Counted from the first letter of the stretch, positions 33,191 to 42,488 are shown. The stretch: 64,000 nt of DNA from Myxococcales bacterium (GCA_024640845.1 JAHEEE010000006.1:28579-92578); one strand, 5' to 3'. Translations and numbers: made by a program. Notes: generated by a model not told the origin, from the letters alone.

Positions 33191-34222
33191 TCAGCTGTTC
33201 GTCGAGTACTTTGCGCTGGGCGATGGCTCGCTCGGACGCTTGAAGTGTGCCTCGAGCTCGCGTGACAGGATCTCCAGCACGTCCTCCTGAAGCTCGAGCG
33301 GGTGACGGATCAACCGCTCGATGTTGCGCTGGTAGATGAAGAGACGACGGTGCTCGTCGGCGCCTTGCGTAGCCATCTCGTCGAGCAAAAGCGGAGTCCG
33401 CGGGTCCACTCCTTCTGCGACGATCTCCAAGCCGGGTAGGTCGGTGACCATGATCAGGTTGCCTTCGAGTCGCTTGGCAAGCTCGTCCGGGAGCTCCCGA
33501 AGGGCCGCCTGGACGACCTTCTCGAACCGTCCACGCGAAGGGGCCCAGGGCGGCGGAGGAAGCTCCCCATCCAGGTGCCTCGTCTTGAGAAACGCGAGAG
33601 ACGCCTCGCTTTGGCGCCCCTGCTTGTCCCGAAGGAGACCGAGGTAGTACATGACGTCGGGCGACGCGTCCGCGCGCTCCGCCGCGCGCTCGATTAGGGC
33701 GGCCGCAGGCTCGAGCTGGTCGAGCTCGAAGTGGGCGCGCCCGATGAGGAAGTCGAGCTGTTGGTTGTCGAACGGCCCCTCCGGTAGTCCTAGCAACAGC
33801 TCGCCGGCGGCAGCCCGATCGCCCTGTTGCAGGAGCGCATCGACCTTCAGAACCGACGCGTCGGCGATGTCGTCGGCCGTCTGGCAGCTCTCGAGCGCTT
33901 GGTCGAGTACCCGGATCGCTTCGTCGAAGCTGCCGAGTGGGTGAATCAACAGCTCGGCGGCGTTGAGCATGGCCTCGAGGTAATGCTCGTCCAGCTCGAT
34001 CGCCTGCCGATAGTGCTCGAGCGCCATGTCGAGGTTCCCGTTCGCCGCGTGGATGTAGCCGATGAGATTGTGGGCATCCGGGGAGTCCCCGTCGAGCTCG
34101 AGGGTCTGTTCGGCGGACGCCATCGCCCCGTTCAGGTCGCCCTGTGTGACGAGCTCCCACCCCCGGTCCAGATGGGCGCTGAGCCGGTCCATGAAGCCTT
34201 CGTGCTGCTCGGACATGGTCAA
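33191..34222 (-). CDS. TPR protein with C-terminal degenerate zincin-like (DUF1025/Zincin_1-like) domain
   Basis: MALEHYRQAIELDEHYLEAMLNAAELL TPRs; FEKVVQAALRELPDELAKRL...HRRLFIYQRNIERLIRHPLELQEDVLEILSRELEAHF. Confidence 0.75.
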   Translation of the reverse strand: MTMSEQHEGFMDRLSAHLDRGWELVTQGDLNGAMASAEQTLELDGDSPDAHNLIGYIHAANGNLDMALEHYRQAIELDEHYLEAMLNAAELLIHPLGSFDEAIRVLDQALESCQTADDIADASVLKVDALLQQGDRAAAGELLLGLPEGPFDNQQLDFLIGRAHFELDQLEPAAALIERAAERADASPDVMYYLGLLRDKQGRQSEASLAFLKTRHLDGELPPPPWAPSRGRFEKVVQAALRELPDELAKRLEGNLIMVTDLPGLEIVAEGVDPRTPLLLDEMATQGADEHRRLFIYQRNIERLIRHPLELQEDVLEILSRELEAHFKRPSEPSPSAKYSTNS

Positions 34223-34285
34223 TCCGGAAACTTACGTGGCGGCTTTGCGACGTCAAGCGGAACCGTGCGCTATGATTCATTTGGA

Positions 34286-35173
34286 ATGCTTAGGTTTTTC
34301 ACTGCGCTAGCAATCCTTGCGATCGGCTCCTGCGCATCCGAGCCATGGCCGGCGGGCCAGACGATCTCCGTCGGAACCTCGGACCGTGGCTACCTCCGTG
34401 ATGCAGTGGCGCTGCCGGACCGGGGAGAGGGCTACCGACGCGTGCGGCCCGAGGAGAGCAGCCGCTACGGCACTCCCACGTTGGTGATGGCGATCGAGCG
34501 TGCGGCCCGTGAGGTCGCTGCCGCGTTTCCGGGTGGGTACCCCCTTCGTGTTGGAGACTTGTCAGCTGCGCGGGGTGGCACGCATCCGCGGCACCGGAGT
34601 CATCGGTCCGGACGCGACGCGGACCTGCTGTTCTTCGCGCGCGATGCGGGTGGTCTCACCGCGCGCAACACCGGATGGATGCGCTTTGATGCCTTCGGTC
34701 TCTCCACTATGCCCGGCGGTGTCCATGCGTTCGATGAAGCGCGCAATTGGCACCTCGTCCGCACGCTCGTCATGGATGACGAGGCGCGCGTGAAATGGCT
34801 CTTCTGTTCGGACGAGCTCAAGGCGCGTCTTCTGCGCTACGCGGCCCGTCATGAACGCTCGCCTGAAGCCGTGGTGCGCGCGACTTGGGTGCTTCACCAG
34901 CCCTCGCGGGGTGACACACACGATGATCATTTTCACCTTCGGGTCGGTTGCGGCCCCGCGGAGCGGAGTCTCGGCTGCCAGGAGGAGGCTCCGCATTGGC
35001 CCTGGTTGACCGACGCCGCGCGCAAGGACGATGGCGCGGCGGTCGTCGCCGCGACCGATGCGCACTTGGTGCGGTGGCTACTGACCGAGGAGCATGTGGA
35101 TCAACGAGGCCACGTCGCTCGGAGTCGCTTCGACGCCGCATCGCAACCACCCTTGGCCACTGCTGCTCGCTAG
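34286..35173 (+). CDS. mepA: penicillin-insensitive murein endopeptidase (MepA-like)
   Basis: ATG 34286; signal peptide plus GSCAS; GTHPRHRSHRSGRDADLLFF; WVLHQPSRGDTHDDHFHLRVGC. Confidence 0.85.
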   Translation: MLRFFTALAILAIGSCASEPWPAGQTISVGTSDRGYLRDAVALPDRGEGYRRVRPEESSRYGTPTLVMAIERAAREVAAAFPGGYPLRVGDLSAARGGTHPRHRSHRSGRDADLLFFARDAGGLTARNTGWMRFDAFGLSTMPGGVHAFDEARNWHLVRTLVMDDEARVKWLFCSDELKARLLRYAARHERSPEAVVRATWVLHQPSRGDTHDDHFHLRVGCGPAERSLGCQEEAPHWPWLTDAARKDDGAAVVAATDAHLVRWLLTEEHVDQRGHVARSRFDAASQPPLATAAR

Positions 35174-35851
35174 GTCCGTCAGATCGCGGTGCCTGTCGGA
35201 AGCGCCCCAAATCAAAACTGCGGAGCTGCTTGGCAGCTCGTGGGCCAGCGTTGCAATCGTCGACGGCTGGACCGAGGCTTCGACACAATCGATCACGACC
35301 ATCGGGCTGAGCGAGGCAGTCGCCTTCAGATTGTCCAGGAATGCGACCACGTCCTCGATCTGTTGGACCGCAGCGGCAGCGCCGACATTCTCCGCAATCT
35401 CCCTGCAGCGAGCGCGGCTGCGGGTCGCGACGAACACCATGGGGAGCGCCGATCCGGTTGGCTGGACGGTCGGGTACTTCGAGGTGTCGAGCATCGAGGG
35501 ATCCGCGTCGCGGCGATCGACGCCGGAATCCTGACGCTCACGCCCGAGCTTCCTCGTCTCGTCTGGTCGAACCTTCTTGTGCGGTGGGTTCGAGCTGGCC
35601 TTCTCGGCGTAGGACACCATCGGCTCGAGGTTTTGCATCACCGCGTCGGTCGCCTCGTTTCCGAGGTAGAAGGCCATCGCAGTCCGAAGGTGCTTGTCCA
35701 CGAAACGGTGGAGGGGGACGCCGCTCTGCGGGATCTCGTGCTCTCGCGCCATGTGAAGTGCCCGGTGCAAGATCTGAACTCGGACGTCCGGTGTCGCGAC
35801 CGTCTCAATCGCTTCCCTCACCATTCGTGCGATCGGGGTTTCCCTATCCAT
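35078..35851 (-). CDS. hypothetical protein with C-terminal receiver-like domain
   Basis: ATG 35851; PMVFVATRSRARCREIAENVGAAAAVQQIEDVVAFLDNLKA..SPMVVIDCVEASVQPSTIATLAHELPSSSAVLIWG resembles a receiver alpha/beta pattern. Confidence 0.6.
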   Translation of the reverse strand: MDRETPIARMVREAIETVATPDVRVQILHRALHMAREHEIPQSGVPLHRFVDKHLRTAMAFYLGNEATDAVMQNLEPMVSYAEKASSNPPHKKVRPDETRKLGRERQDSGVDRRDADPSMLDTSKYPTVQPTGSALPMVFVATRSRARCREIAENVGAAAAVQQIEDVVAFLDNLKATASLSPMVVIDCVEASVQPSTIATLAHELPSSSAVLIWGASDRHRDLTDLASSSGQGWLRCGVEATPSDVASLIHMLLGQ

Positions 35852-35969
35852 TCGTCCCTCGCCTTCGGAGGCAGACTGTCCGCGATATACCACAGCACCA
35901 TAATATTACCGTGATTTAGAGACACGGCCAAACAGGGCTTGGTGGTGCCCGCTCCAGCCTACATGGTAC

Positions 35970-36902
35970 ATGCCGAGCATGCTGGTGACGGGGGTGGATG
36001 AGAACGGTCTCGGACCGCAGCTGGGCCCCCTGGTGGCTACTTCATTGACCCTAGAAACCCCCCGGTACGCTCGTTCTGTGCTTTGCGAGAGAGGCCTTCG
36101 GCTCGGGCTCACCGACAGCAAGGAAGCCGGCGGTTTCGGAAGGATGGGGTTTACGGAGTCCGTCGCTTTGGCGCTCCTTCGGCGCGCGCCGGATGGTCAC
36201 CCCCGATCCGCCGACCGCCTCCTCGATCGCGTGTTCCCTGGGGTCCAACCGCGTCTCAGGTCGTGCTGCCCCGATGCATCGACTGCGGAGCAGTGCTGGG
36301 GGGTCGATCTCGCGCTCCCCGCCTTCGGTGGAGATCCCGCGTTCGGAGCAAGCTTGCTCGACCGCCTCGTCGGCCGCTCGCGACTGCGCGTTGTCGACGT
36401 TCAGAGTCGCATCGCCTGTGCTGGCGTGTTGAACGCCAAATCGGTGGCGGGCCAGAACAAGCTCGCCGTCGACCTCGATCTCTTCGAAGATCTGATCCAC
36501 GGCGTGCGCCGCCGTCACGGGGTTCCGCTCTTGGTCGTATGTGGCATGATCGGCGGCATCCGCGACTACGCTTCTCGCTTCGGTCGGTTCGATTCCGCGT
36601 CTGTGCGCACGCTCACGAGCCGGCGAGGCCAGCGCCGTTATGCGGTCGAGAGCGTTGGGGAGATTCGATTCGAGGTGGACGCCGACGTGCGACACCTTCC
36701 AGTCGCGCTCGCGTCCATCGTCGGGAAATACGTGCGCGAAGTCTGCATGCGCCGGATCGGCGAGTTCTATCGACGGGGTGATCCAGGCCTTCGACTTGCT
36801 AGCGGGTACCACGATCCCATCACGACGCGATTCATCCAAGCGACCGAGCTTCCCCGGCGCAGGCTTGGTATCGCGCAGGCCTGCTTCAGGAGACGGGGAT
36901 GA
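35970..36902 (+). CDS. divergent ribonuclease HII-like protein
   Basis: VTGVDENGLGPQLGPLVATSL (cf. GVDEAGRGPLAGPVVAA), GLTDSKEAG (cf. DSKKL), DADVRHLPVALASIVGKYVREVCM (cf. GDA..S.AAASI.AKV.RD), SGYHDP. Confidence 0.65.
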   Translation: MPSMLVTGVDENGLGPQLGPLVATSLTLETPRYARSVLCERGLRLGLTDSKEAGGFGRMGFTESVALALLRRAPDGHPRSADRLLDRVFPGVQPRLRSCCPDASTAEQCWGVDLALPAFGGDPAFGASLLDRLVGRSRLRVVDVQSRIACAGVLNAKSVAGQNKLAVDLDLFEDLIHGVRRRHGVPLLVVCGMIGGIRDYASRFGRFDSASVRTLTSRRGQRRYAVESVGEIRFEVDADVRHLPVALASIVGKYVREVCMRRIGEFYRRGDPGLRLASGYHDPITTRFIQATELPRRRLGIAQACFRRRG

Positions 36903-36923
36903 GGCTCGTGGTAGAAGGCATCC

Positions 36924-38051
36924 ATGTCTGAACGCGACAAGCTTCCCAGGTGGGTGCTTTGGCTGGGCCTCGCGGTCGCCGGGGCCTGGTTGCTGTACAC
37001 GTTGCGAGGCGTCCTGGCGCCTGTGTTCTTTGCGTTCCTCATTGCGTACATGCTCGACCCGCTGGTCGACCGTATCGAGCAGAGCCGATTACTCCGCAGC
37101 CGCTCTTACGGGCGGGCCGTCGGAATCGCGGGGATCCTCGCGGGGTTCTTCGCCATTGCCGCGGTCGGCATCTTCGTCATCTTTCCGATGGTCTACGAAG
37201 AGGTTGCCAACTTCGTGAGGCGTCTGCCCGAGCTCGTCGCGCGCAGCCGCGCCGACTGGGAGCCGATTCTCGCCCAGTACGGCGTAGAGATTCCGACCTC
37301 CGTCCGTCAGGCGTTCGAGGAGCTTCATCTCGATGTACAGTCGGTCGTCGCGAAGGGGTACGCTCCGTTCGTCGCAGGGGTGAAATCGTTTCTCGGCGGA
37401 ACCGCAAGCGCGGTTGCCGGAATCGTTGCCTCGGTGATGATCCCCGTGTTCGCCTTCTACCTGCTCTACGACTTCGATCGATTGATCGCCGCGATAGGCG
37501 AGCTCATTCCACCCCGGCACCGCGAGGACGCGAAAGGGTTCTTCGGTGAGATCGACGAGGTGCTCGGGCAGTTCTTCCGAGGGCAGTTCACCGTCATGGT
37601 GATCCTCGGCGTGCTTTACGCCAGCGGCTACGGGGTCATCGGCGTGCCACTCGCGCTTCCGATCGGCATCCTGGCCGGCGTTCTCGCGTTCATTCCGTAC
37701 GTTGGCAGCTTGACGGCGCTCGGCCTCGCGCTTCTGATGACGCTGCTCGTTTGGCAAGGTTGGACCCAGCTTTTTTGGGTGCTCGGTGTTCACGCTGTGA
37801 TCCAGGGGCTCGAGGGGTTTGTGATCACGCCGAAGATCATGGGCGACACCGTCGGTATCTCGGCGATCACCGTGCTGATCGCCTTGTTGGTTGGCGCGGA
37901 GCTGCTCGGATTCATTGGGGTGCTTCTCGCTGTGCCTGCGGCAGCGGTCTTGAAAATCCTCGTTCAACGCTTGGGTGTGAGGTATCGGCAGTCGAGCTTC
38001 TACGCCGACGCAGCCGACGCCGGCGTCTCTAGCGATCCGGGGACAGACTAG
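36924..38051 (+). CDS. AI-2E/PerM family transporter
   Basis: LYTLRGVLAPVFFAFLIAYMLDPLVDRIE; FFRGQFTVMVILGVLYASGYGVIGVPLALPIGILAGVLAFIPYVG. Confidence 0.92.
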   Translation: MSERDKLPRWVLWLGLAVAGAWLLYTLRGVLAPVFFAFLIAYMLDPLVDRIEQSRLLRSRSYGRAVGIAGILAGFFAIAAVGIFVIFPMVYEEVANFVRRLPELVARSRADWEPILAQYGVEIPTSVRQAFEELHLDVQSVVAKGYAPFVAGVKSFLGGTASAVAGIVASVMIPVFAFYLLYDFDRLIAAIGELIPPRHREDAKGFFGEIDEVLGQFFRGQFTVMVILGVLYASGYGVIGVPLALPIGILAGVLAFIPYVGSLTALGLALLMTLLVWQGWTQLFWVLGVHAVIQGLEGFVITPKIMGDTVGISAITVLIALLVGAELLGFIGVLLAVPAAAVLKILVQRLGVRYRQSSFYADAADAGVSSDPGTD

Positions 38052-38961
38052 ACACGTCGACGATGACCACGACGTGTCGCCCGTCGACCGCGACCTCTCC
38101 CGTGCGAAGGAGCTCATCCCAGGGCTGTTCCATGGCATCGGGCGGGGCTTCGGCCATCCTCCGGATAAGCGCGGCGCTCTGCGCGGCGAGCTCCGGCGTC
38201 TTAGCCTGCAGATGGACCTCGGCTCTTTGCGCCTTGCCTGGCCTCACGGCTAGACCGATCGCGTCGATGCCGTGGAGGGCCGATGCGGCGTCAAAAGTCG
38301 TGATCCGCTCGAGCGCCGCCTTCCAGTGTGAAGGAGGTTCGAGAGTGGCGGCGATGGCCGCGCCAGGGCTGACAGCGGGCCACAGTGATGCAACGGGCGC
38401 ACGTTCAGCGAGCGTTGGGAGTAAACCCCGACGCACGGCCATGGCCTCCGCTACTGTTCGGACGCCTCCCGTGACCGCCGTTCGGGTATCGACCAGGGCA
38501 ATCGCGCTGCCACGGTCCTCGCTCGCGAGAAACGGTCCGGTCGGCGCGTCGAGGCGCGTGACCGAACCTCCTCGCGCATCGACGAGCGCCTCGTAGCACG
38601 TGGCGATCTCCGTGGCGTCGACCCGACGGCCTGTCAGCATGAGCCCGAACGATTCGAAGGGCTGCTCCGCGGAGCCTCTGACCCAGACGGTCAGTTCCGC
38701 GAGATCTGCGATGGGATCGAGCCCACAAGTTGCCTCGATCTCGCTGAGCTGCTCCTCCCGCACGAACGCGTCGAGGAGCGTTCGTGCCGCTGCCGAGCGG
38801 AGGAGCGACCGGGAATCGATCCGTAACAACCCGCGTGCCGTGCTCGGTAGCAGCCTGAGGGCCCGGGTCGCGTGAGCGGTGCGCCCTTGCACGAAGGACG
38901 CATAGACCAATGCCGCCGTTGCAATGGCGGCTAAGGCGGCGACCTTCAGGGAGCGAGACAC
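38029..38961 (-). CDS. hypothetical protein with N-terminal signal/TM segment
   Basis: GTG 38961; VAALAAIATAALVYASFVQG; RLLPSTARGLLRIDSRSLLRS...; typical of myxobacterial-type lipoprotein/secreted proteins. Confidence 0.6.
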   Translation of the reverse strand: MSRSLKVAALAAIATAALVYASFVQGRTAHATRALRLLPSTARGLLRIDSRSLLRSAAARTLLDAFVREEQLSEIEATCGLDPIADLAELTVWVRGSAEQPFESFGLMLTGRRVDATEIATCYEALVDARGGSVTRLDAPTGPFLASEDRGSAIALVDTRTAVTGGVRTVAEAMAVRRGLLPTLAERAPVASLWPAVSPGAAIAATLEPPSHWKAALERITTFDAASALHGIDAIGLAVRPGKAQRAEVHLQAKTPELAAQSAALIRRMAEAPPDAMEQPWDELLRTGEVAVDGRHVVVIVDVSSLSPDR

Positions 38962-39018
38962 CGCCCGAGGGTAGGAAGTTCTTTTCAGGGAGCAAGCCCT
39001 CGTGCTAACGCGTGCCCC

Positions 39019-39708
39019 ATGCCATGGCGCCGTATGCGACTTCGCGATGCCGAGGTTCTCGCGCGCTGCGACGAGAGCGGTGAGCTCGTTTCGAACGGAG
39101 GCCGCGTCGAGGTGCGTTACAAGCCGAACGACGGGCGGGCCTATTTTGCGGGCGCATCCAATCTTCGGCCGGCGAGCAATGCGTCGATCGAGCCTGACTC
39201 CCATTGCGGACCGGGTGAGACCGTCAAAAAGGCAAACAAGCCCAAGAAGAAGAAACCGAGCGACCCGGCGCCCGAGAAACCAGAAGCCGACGAGATCTTG
39301 GCGTATGCCGACGGCGCATGCAGCGGCAACCCAGGCCCCGCGGGTGTCGGCGTCGTGATGCGTTTTGATGATCAGCAGCGGGAGCTGAGCGAGTTCATCG
39401 GCGATGCGACCAACAATATCGCGGAGCTGACGGCGGTGCTCCGCGCCGTCGAGTTGGCCCACGAGATCGGGCGGCCCCTTCGGCTCTACACGGATTCGCA
39501 ATACTCGATCGGCGTACTGACGCAGGGGTGGAAGGCCAAGGCCAACAAAGAGCTCGTTGCGCAGGTGCGCGAGGCGCTGTCACGGCATGGCGACACGAAA
39601 CTCTTCCACGTTCGAGGCCACGAAGGCGTGAGGCTCAACGAGCACGCCGACGAGCTTGCGGTCCGTGCTGTGCAAGAACGCAAGTCTACTGGGTGGGTGT
39701 CGAGCTGA
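39019..39708 (+). CDS. rnhA: ribonuclease HI with unusual N-terminal domain and Lys/Pro linker
   Basis: YADGACSGNPGPAGVGVV, DATNNIAELTAVLRAVELA, LYTDSQYSIGVLTQGWKAKANKELV, VRGHEGVRLNEHADELA. Confidence 0.93.
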   Translation: MPWRRMRLRDAEVLARCDESGELVSNGGRVEVRYKPNDGRAYFAGASNLRPASNASIEPDSHCGPGETVKKANKPKKKKPSDPAPEKPEADEILAYADGACSGNPGPAGVGVVMRFDDQQRELSEFIGDATNNIAELTAVLRAVELAHEIGRPLRLYTDSQYSIGVLTQGWKAKANKELVAQVREALSRHGDTKLFHVRGHEGVRLNEHADELAVRAVQERKSTGWVSS

Positions 39709-40621
39709 GCCGGCGCGCCGCTTCGGCCAAGGTCACGAGCTCGTAGCCCGCGTCGCGCATGACGCGGACCGCCATGCTGAGCGCGAGGAGCTTGTCGCTC
39801 GCCGGTCGCCTCAGGTCGCTGCGGTACGGCAAGAGCGCGTGTAGGGCGTCCTCCTCGAGATCGGCCGCGTCGAACCCGTGGAGCTCGAGGTTGATCAGCT
39901 CAAGGCCCAACATCTGTTTCGTCAGGTGAGCCGCCACATGCCGTCCGCCAAGCACCAAAGACGTGCCGATGTACGGCAGTTGGAGCCGGGTTACCCCAAT
40001 CGGAAGCTCGAGCATGCCGTCGCCCCTTTTCCAGTAGGGCCGGCCGATGCGGTAGGGCTGCCTCGGGGCGCGCAGTACCATCGGCGTGTCCATGAGGCTC
40101 GCGCTTTTCCGGCGTCGAAGCCGGATCGACGTCAACGCGACGGCCTTGGCAGCATAGTAGCCCAGGCACGGGAACACGCTCGAGTCGTAGAGCGCGCCAG
40201 CGTCCCTGAGAATTCGGAAGAGCGCGTCCGACACGGTGTAGCCGGGCGCGCGAAACCCCGTCGGCCGTCTGCCGCACGCCTCTGTAATCATCACGGCGCT
40301 CTGCTCGATCTCAGCGGCGATCTCGGAGTCGTTGCGCCGAACCAGGTCGTAGTGGTGGTGGTACGAGTGGTTGGCGATCTCGTGTCCACTTTGGTGCAGC
40401 GCCGCGATCGCACCGCGGTTCTCCTCACGCTGCAGGTCTTCGCCGATCGCGAAGAACGTGGCGGGGATCGATTCCTCTTTCAGCCACTCCTCGAGCCGCG
40501 GCACACAACGGTCATAGACGACGTGCGCCGCGGGCCCGAGGTCTTCTCGGATGCCGTGAATCGCCGCGTAGCGCGCCACATCGTCCAGATCGATCGATAT
40601 CGCTGCCAGCTTCAACGTCAT
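39686..40621 (-). CDS. polysaccharide deacetylase (NodB homology domain)
   Basis: ISIDLDDVARYA, ESIPATFFAIGEDLQ, HQSGHEIANHSYHHHYDL, RRPTGFRAPGYTVSD. Confidence 0.88.
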   Translation of the reverse strand: MTLKLAAISIDLDDVARYAAIHGIREDLGPAAHVVYDRCVPRLEEWLKEESIPATFFAIGEDLQREENRGAIAALHQSGHEIANHSYHHHYDLVRRNDSEIAAEIEQSAVMITEACGRRPTGFRAPGYTVSDALFRILRDAGALYDSSVFPCLGYYAAKAVALTSIRLRRRKSASLMDTPMVLRAPRQPYRIGRPYWKRGDGMLELPIGVTRLQLPYIGTSLVLGGRHVAAHLTKQMLGLELINLELHGFDAADLEEDALHALLPYRSDLRRPASDKLLALSMAVRVMRDAGYELVTLAEAARRLSSTPTQ

Positions 40622-41364
40622 CCTTTGATCCGGATCGCGACGAAGAGCTTAGCCAAGTTCTTGAGGACGTTGGGCACGCGCCTTGCCAAGCCGACCGAAG
40701 GCGGGCGTTTCTCGAGGACGAGCACCGGTATCTCGCGCACCTCGAGTCCGGCTCGCTGCGCGCGAATCACGAGCTCCGATGCGAACAGATCCCGATCAAC
40801 GAGACACGCTCTCGCGATCGGGGCGATGGGTTTGCGTCGAAACGCCTTGAGTCCGTGCGTGTCCGTGCCCTGAAAACCCAGCGTCCATCGTAGCAAGTCG
40901 TTGATTACCCGGGTGCCTAGGCGTCGGTGCAAGGGGCGCTCGTCTCGCGCGCCCACCATCGTCTTGGATCCCACGACGAAGTCGACCGTCGGGTCCTCGA
41001 GTATGCCGAGCGCTCGGCTGTAGAAGTCCGTGTCGCAGAGGTCGATCTCGTCGCAGATTACGATGTCCCCTCGCGCATGAAGGATCGCATCACGCAATGC
41101 CTTGCCGTAGTTTGCATCGTCGGTGTGCCGAGAGCTGACCTGTTCGAAACGCTCCGAGAGCTCGCGCCCGAGCGCTGCGGTCCGGTCCGTCGAACCGTTT
41201 TCAGCGAGAATGAGCTCGTACGACCTCCCGAGCGGTTCGAGCCGGTCGATGAGGTCGACCAACGATGCGCGAAGAATCGCTTCCTCGTTGTAGACGGGGA
41301 TCACGATCGAGATCGATGGCGCGGGGCTCTGCTCTTGCAAGGCGCGGCACTCTCTTATGGTCAC
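40618..41364 (-). CDS. glycosyltransferase family 2 (dolichyl-phosphate mannosyltransferase-like)
   Basis: SISIVIPVYNEEAILRASLVDLIDRL, ELILAENGSTDRTAAL, NYGKALRDAILHARGDIVICDEIDL. Confidence 0.88.
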   Translation of the reverse strand: MTIRECRALQEQSPAPSISIVIPVYNEEAILRASLVDLIDRLEPLGRSYELILAENGSTDRTAALGRELSERFEQVSSRHTDDANYGKALRDAILHARGDIVICDEIDLCDTDFYSRALGILEDPTVDFVVGSKTMVGARDERPLHRRLGTRVINDLLRWTLGFQGTDTHGLKAFRRKPIAPIARACLVDRDLFASELVIRAQRAGLEVREIPVLVLEKRPPSVGLARRVPNVLKNLAKLFVAIRIKG

Positions 41365-41373
41365 ATCGTGACG

Positions 41374-42444
41374 TCAAGCCAATGTACAGAGCATGGCGTG
41401 CGCTGACCGAAGCTCGATGCGCAGTGGACCCAGGTTGGCGGGGAGGGCGGCGGTCTGCCCTTTGCGCAGGGCGAGAGCAGCATTGCCTTCACCGAGACTC
41501 AACTCTCCATCGAGGGCCGTGATCGAACGTAGGCGGTTTTCGGGAGGAAGCTCGACATGCCCGGAGCCGGCCAGGCGTCGTAGAAAGAAGGTGTCCGACT
41601 GCAGTGGTCCCGTCGGGCTCGTCAACGTTTCGAGCGTTGCGGAGTCGTGAATGGGAGCGGGGCCGGAGGGATAGCTGATGCGATCGACGAGCGCTTCGCC
41701 GCGAGGCCCCTCCCAATTGGTCACTTCGAGCGCGCGCGCCGAATGAAGGGTACGAGGCTCTCCGTCCGAATCGGGTCGGCCGTCGACGTCGTACCTTCGG
41801 TTCCAATCCCAGTAGCGGTAAGTGATGCCGCGCTTGCCGGGCACCACGCGCTGCGGTTCTAGCAGCAAGACGCCCTTGCCGATTGCATGGGGCGTTCCTG
41901 GATCGATGACGAACAAATCCCCGGGGGACACCGGCACGAACGACATCAGCTCGTCGAGGGGTGCTTCGTCCGCGAGCGCGCGCCCTACCTCTTCGCGCGA
42001 GACACGGTCTCGAAAGCCGACGTACAACCCCGCACCAGGGTCCGCATCGATGATGTACCAGGCTTCAGGCTTTCCGCTCTCATTTGGGCCTAGCTTCGGA
42101 TCGTCGTCGCGCGGATGGATTTGAAGCGACAGATCGTCGGCGGCGTCGACCAGCTTGACGAGGAGCGCGGTCGATCCATTCGCGGCCTCGCAGCCGAGCA
42201 AAGCCGGCTCGGCACGGAGCACTTCATCGAGAATCGGGCCCTCGACCAATCGGCTCGGAAAGTCGGGCTCCACGGACAGCTCCCAAGATTCTCCGACCGG
42301 GCCCTGCGCCTTGACGCCGCAGCCGGCCTTGAGCCGCTCGACGATTCGACGCCCACCCCACGGCGTGCGCTGGGCCGGCGTCAGGTTGTCGCTCTGGAGC
42401 AGCAAAGGGCGGCGCCAGTTTTTTGTGCCTACTTTATCCCACAT
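41374..42444 (-). CDS. manA: mannose-6-phosphate isomerase, class I-like
   Basis: PWGGRRIVERL, GPVGESWELS, LLVKLVDAADDLSLQIHPRD, KPEAWYIIDADPGA, VIDPGTPHAIGKGVLLLEPQ. Confidence 0.9.
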   Translation of the reverse strand: MWDKVGTKNWRRPLLLQSDNLTPAQRTPWGGRRIVERLKAGCGVKAQGPVGESWELSVEPDFPSRLVEGPILDEVLRAEPALLGCEAANGSTALLVKLVDAADDLSLQIHPRDDDPKLGPNESGKPEAWYIIDADPGAGLYVGFRDRVSREEVGRALADEAPLDELMSFVPVSPGDLFVIDPGTPHAIGKGVLLLEPQRVVPGKRGITYRYWDWNRRYDVDGRPDSDGEPRTLHSARALEVTNWEGPRGEALVDRISYPSGPAPIHDSATLETLTSPTGPLQSDTFFLRRLAGSGHVELPPENRLRSITALDGELSLGEGNAALALRKGQTAALPANLGPLRIELRSAHAMLCTLA

Positions 42445-42488
42445 GTAAGGTGAACTTGACCCCTATCCTAGCGCCCGAGGAGGTTGAG

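Noticed and set aside
35901-35909. TAATATTAC nonanucleotide resembling a geminivirus/rolling-circle nick site
   Set aside because: A single 9-mer in an AT-richer divergent promoter region, with no Rep gene or stem-loop; most likely promoter AT content or chance.
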